Assembly: GCA_005883405.1 (NCBI GenBank)
Contig: VBGG01000050.1
Location: 2,529 to 37,601, forward strand
From: Chloroflexota bacterium
GTDB taxonomy: Bacteria > Chloroflexota > UBA6077 > CF-72
Direction: 5' to 3'
Length of the DNA: 35,073 nt
This document shows positions 16,556 to 26,004 of this stretch, piece after piece. The notes under the pieces were generated by a model. It made no database searches. It was not told the origin of the DNA and saw only the letters and a program-made list of their open reading frames with translations. Both the position numbers and the translations under genes were made by a program. Numbering within the stretch: position 1 is the stretch's first letter; every line of letters begins with the position of its first letter.

Positions 16556-17581
16556 ATGCGCATTCGTTCTGGACACCTCGCCGGCCTGGCCATCGCGCCT
16601 CTCCTGCTTGCCGCCGCTTGCACTCCGGCGCCGGCCGCGCCTTCGGCGACCAGCGCGCCGGCACCCGCGGCTGCTTCCGGCGGGCAGGTCCAGGTCGGCT
16701 TGATCACCAAGACCGAAAGCAACCCGTTCTTCGTCAAGATGAAGGAAGGCGCAGACAAGGAGGCTACGGCCAAGGGCGCCAAACTCCTGAGCGCCGCGGG
16801 CAAGTTTGACACCGACAATCAGAGTCAGGTCACCGCCATCGAGAACATGGTCACCGCCGGCGCCAAGGGCATCCTGATCACGCCTAGCGATACCAAGGCC
16901 ATCGTGCCGTCGATCAAGAAAGCGCGCGACGCAGGCGTGCTGGTCATCGCGCTGGACACCCCAACCGAGCCGCAGGACGCCAGCGACGCTCTCTTCGCCA
17001 CCGATAACAAACAGGCGGGCGTGCTCATCGGCAAGTACGCCAAGGCGGCCATGGGCGGCAAGCCGGTCAAAATCGCCACGCTCGACCTGGCCCCCGGCAT
17101 CAGCGTCGGCGTGTTGCGCCACGACGGATTCATCGAAGGCTTTGGCATCCAGAACAGCGATCCGCAGGTCGTCTGCAGCCAGGACACGCAGGGAGACCAG
17201 GCCAAGGGGCAGACGGCGATGGAGACCTGCCTCCAGAAGGATCCGTCGATCAACCTCGTCTACACGATCAACGAACCGGCCGCGTTCGGCGCCAACACCG
17301 CGCTGAAGGCTGCCGGTAAAGACAAGGACGTTACCGTCGTGTCAGTCGACGGCGGCTGCGCCGGCGTGCGCGGGGTCAAGGACGGCACGATCGCGGCCAC
17401 CTCGCAGCAATACCCGCTCAAGATGGCCACCCTGGGTGTTGACGCGGTCGTAGACTTCGCCCAGACGGGCAAGAAAGTCTCGGGCTACACGGACACGGGC
17501 GTCACGCTGATCACCGATAAGGCGCAGTCGGGCGTCGACTCAAAGGACACCGCCTTCGGCCTGGACAACTGCTGGGGCTGA
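16556..17581 (+). CDS. frcB: Sugar ABC transporter substrate-binding lipoprotein (FrcB-like)
   Basis: ATG 16556: MRIRSGHLAGLAIAPLLLAAACTPAPAA lipoprotein signal, then VGLITKTESNPFFVKMKEGADKEA...GAKGILITPSDTKAIVPSIKKARDAGVLVIALDTPTEP. The listed ORF from 15791 is over-extended. Confidence 0.9.
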   Translation: MRIRSGHLAGLAIAPLLLAAACTPAPAAPSATSAPAPAAASGGQVQVGLITKTESNPFFVKMKEGADKEATAKGAKLLSAAGKFDTDNQSQVTAIENMVTAGAKGILITPSDTKAIVPSIKKARDAGVLVIALDTPTEPQDASDALFATDNKQAGVLIGKYAKAAMGGKPVKIATLDLAPGISVGVLRHDGFIEGFGIQNSDPQVVCSQDTQGDQAKGQTAMETCLQKDPSINLVYTINEPAAFGANTALKAAGKDKDVTVVSVDGGCAGVRGVKDGTIAATSQQYPLKMATLGVDAVVDFAQTGKKVSGYTDTGVTLITDKAQSGVDSKDTAFGLDNCWG

Positions 17582-17603
17582 TCGGTTTGTTGGGAGGAGC
17601 GCC

Positions 17604-18536
17604 ATGACCAACGTCCTCACAGAGCGCCAGCCCGAACCGAGCGTTGTAAGCCGTGCGCGAGTCTCCCTCGCGCACGGCATCAACATCGGCACGCTGGGAC
17701 CGCTGCTGGCGTTGCTGCTTGCGGGCATCTTCTTCACGATCGAGTCAGACCGGTTCCTGACCGGGCCGAACCTGTCACTGGTCGTTCAGCAGGTCATGGT
17801 CGTCGGCACACTGGCCATCGGTCAGACGCTGGTCGATGCCGGGCTCAACCCGATCCTGACCATCGCTCTGGGCCTTTTGGTGTGCGCGGCGTTTGGCGCA
17901 CTCAACGGCACACTGATCACCCGCCTGCGCTTGCCCCCGTTCATCGTGACGCTCGGCACCCTGAACATCGCCTTTGCCCTCACCCATATCTACTCGCGCG
18001 AGCAGACGGTCTCCAATCTGCCTGACGCGCTGACCTTCTTCGGCAACACCTTCCGCCTGGGCCAGACAAACATCACCTATGGCTCGGTGCTGACGCTGCT
18101 GCTGTTCCTGATCGTGTGGTACGTGCTCGGCCAGACGGCCGTCGGCAGGCACGTGTACGCGCTCGGCAACAATCCCGAAGCCGCCCGACTGACGGGTATC
18201 AACACGCGTCGCCTGCTGCTCGGGGTGTACACCATTGCCGCGGTGATCTATGGCGTCGCAGGGCTGCTGCTGGTGGCCCGAACCGGCGTGGGCGACCCGC
18301 AAGCGGGCCAGACGGACAACCTGGATTCCATCACCGCCGTGGTGCTGGGCGGCACCAGCCTGTTCGGCGGACGGGGCGGCGTCATCGGCACGCTGATCGG
18401 CGCGCTCATCGTTGGAGTCTTCCGCAATGGACTGCAGCTCATCGGCGTCGCATCGATTTACCAGGTGCTGATCACGGGCATCCTGGTCATCCTGGCGGTC
18501 GCCGTCGACCAGATCGCTCGCCGGAGGCAAGCATGA
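17604..18536 (+). CDS. frcC: Sugar ABC transporter permease (FrcC-like)
   Basis: TM protein with RLPPFIVTLGTLNIAFALTHIYS, YALGNNPEAARLTGINTRRLLLGVY, AVVLGGTSLFGGRGGVIGTLIGALIVGVFRNGLQLIGV. Confidence 0.92.
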   Translation: MTNVLTERQPEPSVVSRARVSLAHGINIGTLGPLLALLLAGIFFTIESDRFLTGPNLSLVVQQVMVVGTLAIGQTLVDAGLNPILTIALGLLVCAAFGALNGTLITRLRLPPFIVTLGTLNIAFALTHIYSREQTVSNLPDALTFFGNTFRLGQTNITYGSVLTLLLFLIVWYVLGQTAVGRHVYALGNNPEAARLTGINTRRLLLGVYTIAAVIYGVAGLLLVARTGVGDPQAGQTDNLDSITAVVLGGTSLFGGRGGVIGTLIGALIVGVFRNGLQLIGVASIYQVLITGILVILAVAVDQIARRRQA

Positions 18537-19315
18537 ACCAGCAGGCTACGACCCCCGTGTTCGAGGCGCGTGGTCTGGTCAAGCGCTACGGCCAGGTCAC
18601 CGCGTTGGACGGGGCAGACTTCGAGCTGTACCCCGGCGAGATCCTAGCCGTCATCGGCGACAACGGTGCCGGCAAGTCGACGCTGATCAAGTGTCTATCT
18701 GGGGCCATCATCCCCGACGAGGGTGAGATCCTCCTCGACGGGCAGCCCGTGCGCTTCCAGAGTCCGATGGACGCGCGGCGGCAGGGAATCGAAACGGTCT
18801 ACCAGGATCTGGCGGTGGCACCCGCGCTCGACATCGCGGAGAACCTGTTTCTCGGACGCGAGCTGCGCCGGCCGGGCCTGGTTGGCTCGGCGTTCGGCAT
18901 GCTCGACAAGCCGCGCATGCTGGCCGAGGCGACGGCGCACATGCAGGACCTCAAGATCGGCATCCGCTCGATGCGGCAGGCGGTCGAGACGCTGTCTGGC
19001 GGCCAGCGGCAGGCGGTCGCCGTAGCGCGCGCGGCCGCGTTTGCTCGCCACGTGGTGATCATGGACGAGCCGACCGCGGCGCTGGGCGTCAAGGAGACGC
19101 ACATGGTGCTCGACCTGATCCGTCGGGTGCGCGAGCGCGGCCTGCCGGTCATCCTGATCAGCCACAACATGCCCAACGTGTTCGAGGTGGCCGACCGCGT
19201 CCACATCCAGCGCCTCGGCCGACGGGTGGCAGTCATCGCGCCGCACAGCTTCAAGATGTCCGACGCTGTGGCGATCATGACCGGCGCCATGGCCGGCGAG
19301 GAGGTCGCGGCTTGA
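18533..19315 (+). CDS. frcA: Sugar ABC transporter ATP-binding protein (FrcA-like)
   Basis: ATG 18533 overlaps the previous stop (ATGA). [56 protein letters not shown]. Confidence 0.92.
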   Translation: MNQQATTPVFEARGLVKRYGQVTALDGADFELYPGEILAVIGDNGAGKSTLIKCLSGAIIPDEGEILLDGQPVRFQSPMDARRQGIETVYQDLAVAPALDIAENLFLGRELRRPGLVGSAFGMLDKPRMLAEATAHMQDLKIGIRSMRQAVETLSGGQRQAVAVARAAAFARHVVIMDEPTAALGVKETHMVLDLIRRVRERGLPVILISHNMPNVFEVADRVHIQRLGRRVAVIAPHSFKMSDAVAIMTGAMAGEEVAA

Positions 19316-20283
19316 CCAGTGCGCCCGCGAAGTGGTGGGTCACCGTCGTCGGCGAGGCGTTGATTGATCTGGTCCCAGCAGGTCGCGTCGGGCTGTTCGA
19401 GGCCAGTCCGGGCGGCAGCCCGGCCAACGTGGCGGTCGGTCTGGCGCGCCTGGAAGTGCCCGTCCACCTGGCGGCACGGCTCGCGGACGACGTGTTCGGC
19501 CACCAGCTGCGTGCCCATCTGGCGGCCAACGGTGTAGACCTGACGTTTGCGGTGCGCGCGCGCGAGCCCACGTCACTGGCGATCGTGTCGGTCGATCCGC
19601 ACGGCGGACCGGCGTACGACTTCCGCGTGCAGGCTACCGCTGACTGGCAGTGGTCTGACACCGAATTGGCCGGCGTGCCAGATGAAACGGTGTGTGCGCT
19701 GCACACCGGCTCGCTCGCAGCCACCCTGGCGCCTGGCGCGGCCGCGCTGCTGCGGCTGGTCGAACGAGCGCGCTGCTCGGCGACGATCTCGTACGACCCG
19801 AACGTGCGGCCGCTGCTCATGGGTGCTCCTGAGGAGGTCCGCCCGCACATCGAGAAGCTTGTGGCGTTGGCGGACGTGGTCAAGGTCAGCGCGGAGGACC
19901 TGAACTGGCTGGCGCCAGGGCACGCCCCAGCGGAGGTCGCCGCGGACTGGCTGGCGTGCGGCCCGGCGCTGGTTACGGTCACCCTGGGCGCGTCAGGTGC
20001 GCTGGCCATCGCGCGCGAAGCGGGCACGGTGTGGCGGCCAGGACGGGTGGTCGAGGTCGTCGACACCGTGGGCGCTGGCGACGCGTTCGTCAGTGCGCTG
20101 CTCGCGGCGCTCTACGATCGCGACCTGCTCGGCGCGGACCAGCGTGAACGACTGCGGTTGATCGACTCGACGATGCTGGCCGAGGTCATCGACCAGGCCA
20201 TCGTCGCCTCGGCGCTGACCTGCACCCGGCGCGGCGCCGATCCACCTACGCGCGCTGAGCTCACGACGGCACTGGCTGCGTAG
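19312..20283 (+). CDS. PfkB-family carbohydrate kinase (fructokinase-like)
   Basis: VVGEALIDLVPAGRVGLFEASPGGSPANVAVGLARL N-terminal and DTVGAGDAFVSALLAAL C-terminal PfkB signatures; overlaps the ATPase gene by 4 bp. Confidence 0.92.
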   Translation: MTSAPAKWWVTVVGEALIDLVPAGRVGLFEASPGGSPANVAVGLARLEVPVHLAARLADDVFGHQLRAHLAANGVDLTFAVRAREPTSLAIVSVDPHGGPAYDFRVQATADWQWSDTELAGVPDETVCALHTGSLAATLAPGAAALLRLVERARCSATISYDPNVRPLLMGAPEEVRPHIEKLVALADVVKVSAEDLNWLAPGHAPAEVAADWLACGPALVTVTLGASGALAIAREAGTVWRPGRVVEVVDTVGAGDAFVSALLAALYDRDLLGADQRERLRLIDSTMLAEVIDQAIVASALTCTRRGADPPTRAELTTALAA

Positions 20284-20494
20284 GAGCACCCCAGGACGGT
20301 GATTTCACCGTACGGGATTTCCTGACACTTCGTCGTCCGCTGATGCGGAAATCCACTGACGCAATCTATAAGCCGCCACGACATAGTGCCGCCAGGTTTG
20401 AGCCAGCGTGTATTTCCGAGCCGGGTGGACCCACAGCTTGGACGAGCGCTGAGACATCAACAGCGATCAATCCCGCAGCGAAAGAGGGCTTGCA

Positions 20495-21742
20495 ATGGGT
20501 AGCAAGCACCACAATATGCAGCGCAAGTGCCGGATCGCGCTGTACAGCCACGACACTATGGGGTTGGGGCATGTACGCCGCAACCTGCTGCTCGCGCAGA
20601 CGCTGGTTCGGTCTCAGCTGGAGCCAGCTGTCTTGATGATTGCCGGCGCTCGGGAGGCAGGCCGTTTCGCATTTCCGCCAGGCGTCGACTGCGTAACGTT
20701 GCCAGCGCTTCGCAAGGACACGCCAGGCGGGTACGCATCGCGACACCTGGACGTTTCACTCGAGGAGCTGAGCGCGCTGCGCTCACGCATCATCCGCGCA
20801 ACTCTCGACGAGTTCGAGCCGGACGTGCTGATCGTGGACAACGTTCCGCGCGGCGCCGTTCGGGAGCTCGATCCGGCGCTCGCTTCACTCCGCGCGCGCG
20901 GGCACACCCGTTGTGTGCTGGGACTTCGCGACATACTGGACGAGCCAGAGGTCGTGCGTTGGGAGTGGCAGCGCGCGGCGAATGAGGAAGCGATCCGCGC
21001 GTATTACGACGCCATCTGGGTGTATGGAGATCCAGCAGTCTATCCGCTGGCGCAGGCCTACCACTTCCCCCGCGACCTGGTCGCCATGACCCGCTATCTC
21101 GGCTACCTGAACCAGACCGCTCGCATCGGTCCGGACGCGGATTCGGACGCCGAGCGAAGCGGCGTTCCAGCGCTGCCTCCGGGCCGCATCATCCTGTGCC
21201 TTGTCGGTGGCGGCCAGGACGGCGCACGACTGGCGGAGACCTTCGCCGAGGCGGATCTTCCGGACGGCGCCACCGGCGTGATCCTCACCGGAGCGTTCAT
21301 GCCTTCGGACGTACACGAGCGCCTCAAGCGGCGCGCGGCCGGATCACCGCACCTGCTAGTGCTTCCGTTCGTGAACGAGCCGGGTTTCCTGCTGCGTCGC
21401 GCAGAGCGGGTGGTGGCGATGGGAGGCTACAACACGGTCACCGAAGTCCTCTCCTACCGCAAGCACGCCCTCATCGTGCCCCGCGTGGAGCCGCGGCTCG
21501 AGCAGTTCGTCCGCGCGGAGCGTCTCCGCGATCTCGGCCTTCTCGACGTACTCCACCCCGACCTGCTGCATCCCAGCACGCTCTCCGCGTGGTTGCGCCG
21601 GGATCCAGCCGGGGCTCGCAGCCATGATCACGTGGACCTCAACGGGCTGCAGCGGCTCCCGCGCTACCTGGATGAGCTTCTTGCCAGCGACCCTGTCAAC
21701 TCCGGCTGGACAATCGACGATGCGCTTGCCCTGGCGCTCTGA
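20495..21742 (+). CDS. Glycosyltransferase family 28-like / MurG-like protein
   Basis: CRIALYSHDTMGLGHVRRNLLLAQTL; DVLIVDNVPRGAVREL; AERVVAMGGYNTVTEVLSYRKHALIVPRVEPRLEQFVRAERLRDLGL. Confidence 0.82.
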   Translation: MGSKHHNMQRKCRIALYSHDTMGLGHVRRNLLLAQTLVRSQLEPAVLMIAGAREAGRFAFPPGVDCVTLPALRKDTPGGYASRHLDVSLEELSALRSRIIRATLDEFEPDVLIVDNVPRGAVRELDPALASLRARGHTRCVLGLRDILDEPEVVRWEWQRAANEEAIRAYYDAIWVYGDPAVYPLAQAYHFPRDLVAMTRYLGYLNQTARIGPDADSDAERSGVPALPPGRIILCLVGGGQDGARLAETFAEADLPDGATGVILTGAFMPSDVHERLKRRAAGSPHLLVLPFVNEPGFLLRRAERVVAMGGYNTVTEVLSYRKHALIVPRVEPRLEQFVRAERLRDLGLLDVLHPDLLHPSTLSAWLRRDPAGARSHDHVDLNGLQRLPRYLDELLASDPVNSGWTIDDALALAL

Positions 21743-23495
21743 GCTCCGCGCCCCGGGCGGACAGGCACACCGCGTCCGGCAGATCGTCGTCGCAGAGCTG
21801 CGCCGGGTTCGGGGCCGTGTACTGCTGGCTGTGGTCAGCACCGTCGGCGTCACCGCGGCGGATCTGCTGCGGCCCTGGCCGCTCAAGATCATCTTCGACC
21901 AGATCCTGCTGGGGAAGGCGTTCCCGCCGTCACTGGACTTCATGCGAGAGACACTGCGCGAGGGCAAGCTGCTGCCCCTGGTGCTGGTGTCGTTTTCGAT
22001 CGTGTTGATCGCGATCCTGAACGGGCTCTTCTCTTACGCTCAGGTCTACCTCAGCTCAGGCATCGCCAGCCACATTGTCTACGCCCTGCGCCGAGAACTG
22101 TTCGCCCACCTGCAGCGCTTGTCGCTGTCGTTCCACGACCGCGCCCGCTCAGGCGAACTCCTCACCAAGGTCGCCAGCGACACCAATACCGTGAAGGACA
22201 TCGTCGCGGAGACGGCGTTGACTGCCGGCTCTCAGGTGCTGACGCTCCTGGGCATCGTGACGGTGATGCTGCTGTTGAACTGGAAACTGGCGCTCCTGGT
22301 CGTGGCCACCTTCCCCATACTGCTGTGGAATCTGTTCCGCGTCTTCCGCCGCGCGAGCGTCACCGCGCGACAGCAGCGCAAGAAGGAGGAATCGATCGCC
22401 ACACGCCTCAGCGAAGTCTTCGGCGCCATGTCGCTGGTCCAGGCATTTGGTCGGGAAAAGTATGAGGAAGAGCGTTTCGATGTGGAGAGCTCCGAGTACC
22501 TGGAGCTCAGCCTGACCAGCGCCCGCATCGAGGGGATTGCGGCGCGAGCCGTCGAGGTGACCACCGCCATCGCGACCTGGATGGTGGTGCTAGTGGGATC
22601 GTGGCAGGTCCTCCAGGGAGAGATCACGGTCGGCACCGTGCTGGTGTTCACCTCGTATCTCAGCAGCCTGTACAAGCCAGTGCGCCAGCTGGGCAAGGTC
22701 TCCGCACGCTTCTCGAAGGCAGTGGTCAGTGCCCACCGGATCGCCGAGATCCTGGACGTCGAGCCGGACGTCCAGGAGGAGCCGGATGCTGTCGATCTGG
22801 TGAACGTGAAGGGCGAGATCCGCTTTGAGCACGTCAGCTTCTCGTATGGTGATGGCAAACCGGTCCTGTCGGACGTCTCCTTCACCATCTCGCCCGGCCA
22901 GCGGGTTGCCCTCGTGGGTGTCTCCGGAGCCGGCAAATCCACTGCCATCAGCCTGATCCTCCGCCTGTACGACCCCCAGTCCGGTCGCATCCTGATCGAC
23001 GGCGTGGACGTCAAGAAGTGTCGCCGCGAGTCACTGCGCGGGCTGATCGGCATCGCGCTCCAGAACTCACTCCTGTTTGGCGCGACGATCAGGGAGAACA
23101 TTACCTACGGCAAGCCGGACGCCACGATGGCGGAAGTGGTGGCGGCCGCCCGGACTGCCAACGCCCACGACTTCATCGAGGGGCTGAAACACGGCTATGA
23201 CACGGTCATCGGCGAGCGCGGGGCGACGCTTTCGGGCGGCCAGCGCCAGCGCCTCGCTCTGGCACGAGCTCTCATCCGGAACGCGCCGATCCTGATCTTG
23301 GATGAGCCGATGGCAGGATTGGACGTCGTGAGTGAGAGCCATGTCAAGCAGGCGCTCGCATCCGCAACGGCGGGGCGTACCTGCTTGCTCATCACCCACG
23401 ACCTGCAAGCGGCGGCCGATGCAGATGTGGTGCTCCGGCTGGACGAGGGGCGCGTGGTCGAGTGGGACAGACAATCCGCGCTGCATGCAGCGTGA
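21720..23495 (+). CDS. ABC exporter, fused permease-ATPase (MsbA/ABCB-type half transporter)
   Basis: ATG 21720 overlaps the preceding gene by 23 bp. TM domain, then VALVGVSGAGKSTAISLILRLYDP Walker A, LSGGQRQRLALARALIRNAPILILDEPMAGLD. Confidence 0.93.
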   Translation: MRLPWRSELRAPGGQAHRVRQIVVAELRRVRGRVLLAVVSTVGVTAADLLRPWPLKIIFDQILLGKAFPPSLDFMRETLREGKLLPLVLVSFSIVLIAILNGLFSYAQVYLSSGIASHIVYALRRELFAHLQRLSLSFHDRARSGELLTKVASDTNTVKDIVAETALTAGSQVLTLLGIVTVMLLLNWKLALLVVATFPILLWNLFRVFRRASVTARQQRKKEESIATRLSEVFGAMSLVQAFGREKYEEERFDVESSEYLELSLTSARIEGIAARAVEVTTAIATWMVVLVGSWQVLQGEITVGTVLVFTSYLSSLYKPVRQLGKVSARFSKAVVSAHRIAEILDVEPDVQEEPDAVDLVNVKGEIRFEHVSFSYGDGKPVLSDVSFTISPGQRVALVGVSGAGKSTAISLILRLYDPQSGRILIDGVDVKKCRRESLRGLIGIALQNSLLFGATIRENITYGKPDATMAEVVAAARTANAHDFIEGLKHGYDTVIGERGATLSGGQRQRLALARALIRNAPILILDEPMAGLDVVSESHVKQALASATAGRTCLLITHDLQAAADADVVLRLDEGRVVEWDRQSALHAA

Positions 23496-23509
23496 CGTGG
23501 AGGACGACG

Positions 23510-24745
23510 ATGACTGTGGCGCACCCCAATGTTGCTTATCTCCTGAAGCGGTTTCCGCGGCTCTCCGAGACCTTTATCCTGCATGAGATCCTGGAGTTGG
23601 AGCGGCAGGGAGTCGGGCTCCGCCTGTACTCGATCATGGACTCCGCGGAGACGATCGTCCATGCGGACGTGCGTCGCGTGCGCGCGAGCGTCTCTTACCT
23701 CCCGTCAGGCAAGCGAGCCTGGCACGAAGTCCCCAAGGCGCATCTGGCACTCCTGAAGCGCCACCCTGGACGCTACCTGGGCACGGTGGCCTACAACCTG
23801 TGGCACCGGCCGCGCCGCACGGCTCTCAAGCACTTCCTGCGTGCCGGCTGGCTTGCGCATGAACTGGAGGCGGCGGGCGTGACCCACCTCCACGCGCATT
23901 TTGCGCACGGTCCAGCATCCGTGGCACGCTTCGTCTCACAACTGACGGGCCTGCCGTACAGCTTCACTGCGCACGCCAAAGATATCTACACCTCACCCCC
24001 CGCGTCGCTGGCAAACAAGATGGACGCGGCGCGCTTCGTGGTCACCTGCACCGAGTACAACGCGCAGTATCTTGCCGGCCTCGTCGCTCCGGGCACGGCG
24101 GAGCGTATCCACCGCATCTACCACGGCCTGGACCTGCGCAAGTTCGGCGCTCCGACTCACCCCGCCGAGGCCGCTGCCGGCGATATGCCGACGATCCTCG
24201 CGGTGGGACGACTCGTGGAGAAGAAGGGGCTTTCTTACCTGATCGATTCTATGGCCCTGCTGCGACGTCGCGGTTATGCGGCGAATTTGCAGATCGTCGG
24301 CGATGGCGACATTCGTGGAGCGCTCGTCCAGCAGATCGAGGCCGCCGGGTTACAAGACCGCGTCACCCTGCTGGGCCCGCGTCCACAGGAAGACCTGCTC
24401 GACATGTACCGGCATGCGACTCTGTTCGCCCTGCCCTGCATCGTGACCGACAACGGCGACCGTGATGGCATCCCGAACGTGCTCGTCGAGGCCATGCGCC
24501 TCGGCCTGCCGGTGGTTTCGACTCGGGTCTCCGGCATCCCTGAGCTGATCATTGACGGCGATACGGGGCTGCTGGTGCCGCCGCGCGATACGCGCGCGCT
24601 GACGGACGCTCTCGCTCGCCTGCTGGACGACCCGCACCTCCGCGGACGCTTGGCCGCCGGCGCTGCCCGGCACGTGCTGCACGAGTTCGACCTGGTCGAC
24701 AATGCCGCCCGACTCCGAGAGTTGCTCGATGGAGCGGCGGCATGA
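23510..24745 (+). CDS. Glycosyltransferase family 4
   Basis: VAYLLKRFPRLSETFILHEILELERQG; HFAHGPASVARFVSQLTGLPYSFTAHAKDIY; ILAVGRLVEKKGLSYLIDSMALLRRRG; DRDGIPNVLVEAMRLGLPVVSTRVSGIPELIIDGDTGLLVPPRD. Confidence 0.93.
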   Translation: MTVAHPNVAYLLKRFPRLSETFILHEILELERQGVGLRLYSIMDSAETIVHADVRRVRASVSYLPSGKRAWHEVPKAHLALLKRHPGRYLGTVAYNLWHRPRRTALKHFLRAGWLAHELEAAGVTHLHAHFAHGPASVARFVSQLTGLPYSFTAHAKDIYTSPPASLANKMDAARFVVTCTEYNAQYLAGLVAPGTAERIHRIYHGLDLRKFGAPTHPAEAAAGDMPTILAVGRLVEKKGLSYLIDSMALLRRRGYAANLQIVGDGDIRGALVQQIEAAGLQDRVTLLGPRPQEDLLDMYRHATLFALPCIVTDNGDRDGIPNVLVEAMRLGLPVVSTRVSGIPELIIDGDTGLLVPPRDTRALTDALARLLDDPHLRGRLAAGAARHVLHEFDLVDNAARLRELLDGAAA

Positions 24746-25965
24746 GGATCGCCTATCTGTGTGCCGACTTCGGCATTCCGATCCTTGGCCACAAAGGAGC
24801 CTCCGTCCACGTGCGGGAGCTGGTCACCGCGTTGACCGCCGAAGGCCACGAAGTGCGCGTGTTCTCACCGAATCCCAGCGGGAGCAACCATCTGGCAGCA
24901 GCGCTCCATGCGGTGAGCCCCGATGGGCTGGCTGAGACGTGTCGGCGCCTGCTACGCCGCGCGCTACCCGGCGCTCGGCCGCTCGACAAGGAGGTCCGCG
25001 AGCTCGCCTTCAACCTGACCTTCTACCGCTCCGTGCGCAACGAGCTGCGTAGTTGGCGGCCAGACGCCGTCTACGAACGCTATAGCCTGTTCAATCTCGC
25101 AGGTGTCGCGCTCGCCCGACGCAGCGGCGTGCCGCATCTTCTGGAGGTGAACGCGCCTCTGCGCCTGGAGCGCGCGCACACCAAAGGGCTTGCGCTGGAG
25201 CGTATTGCCGGACACGTGGAACGGCGTGTGTTCGGTTCGGCCGACGCCGTGCTGACCGTCACCGCCGCGCTGCACCGCTATGTGCTTGACCACGGCGGAC
25301 ACGCGGCGCGTACGCGTGTGCTGCAAAACGCAGTGGACGTCGAACGCTTCGGCCGAGGCAGGACTGATCGCCAGGCCGCACGGGCGCGCTGGGGGCTCGG
25401 AGCTGACGAATTCGTGATCGGTTTCGCCGGCTCGCTGAAACCCTGGCACGGGACCGAGACGCTGCTCGACGCATTCGGGCTGCTGCACGGACGGGTTCCC
25501 GGCGTACGCCTGTTGATGGTGGGCGAAGGGCCGATGGGCGACACTCTCCGCGCCCACGTCGCCGACCGGGGCCTCGCGTCGGCCGTGACTTTCACTGGCA
25601 GCGTCGATCATGCGGAGATGCCAGGCCTGCTCGCGTCGATGGACGTTGGCGTGGCGCCGTACTTCGACGCACCCAACTTCTATTTCTCACCGCTCAAGAT
25701 CTACGAGTACATGGCGGCCGGGTTGCCGGTCGTTGCAAGTGACGCGGGCGACATCGGCGGTCTGGTGCGTGATGGCGAGACCGGCTTGCTGTGTTCGCCT
25801 GGCGATCCACTTTCGCTCTCCAGCGCACTACACTGCCTCATCGAGGCGCCCAGGCTCCGTGCGGCACTGAGCGTTGCCGCGCGTGCCGAAGCGCAGCGCC
25901 ACACCTGGCGGGAGAACGCCCGCGTGGTGGCCAAGTTGGCGGCCGATCCACCTGTGCTTTACTAA
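24742..25965 (+). CDS. Glycosyltransferase family 4
   Basis: MRIAYLCADFGIPILGHKGASVHVRELVTAL; VIGFAGSLKPWHGTETLLDAF; YFSPLKIYEYMAAGLPVVASDAGDIGGLVRDGETGLLCSPGDP. ATGA overlap with the previous gene. Confidence 0.93.
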   Translation: MRIAYLCADFGIPILGHKGASVHVRELVTALTAEGHEVRVFSPNPSGSNHLAAALHAVSPDGLAETCRRLLRRALPGARPLDKEVRELAFNLTFYRSVRNELRSWRPDAVYERYSLFNLAGVALARRSGVPHLLEVNAPLRLERAHTKGLALERIAGHVERRVFGSADAVLTVTAALHRYVLDHGGHAARTRVLQNAVDVERFGRGRTDRQAARARWGLGADEFVIGFAGSLKPWHGTETLLDAFGLLHGRVPGVRLLMVGEGPMGDTLRAHVADRGLASAVTFTGSVDHAEMPGLLASMDVGVAPYFDAPNFYFSPLKIYEYMAAGLPVVASDAGDIGGLVRDGETGLLCSPGDPLSLSSALHCLIEAPRLRAALSVAARAEAQRHTWRENARVVAKLAADPPVLY

Positions 25966-26004
25966 TCCGCCAGATCACCAGCGGAGAGGACTCGGAACTG
26001 TAGT

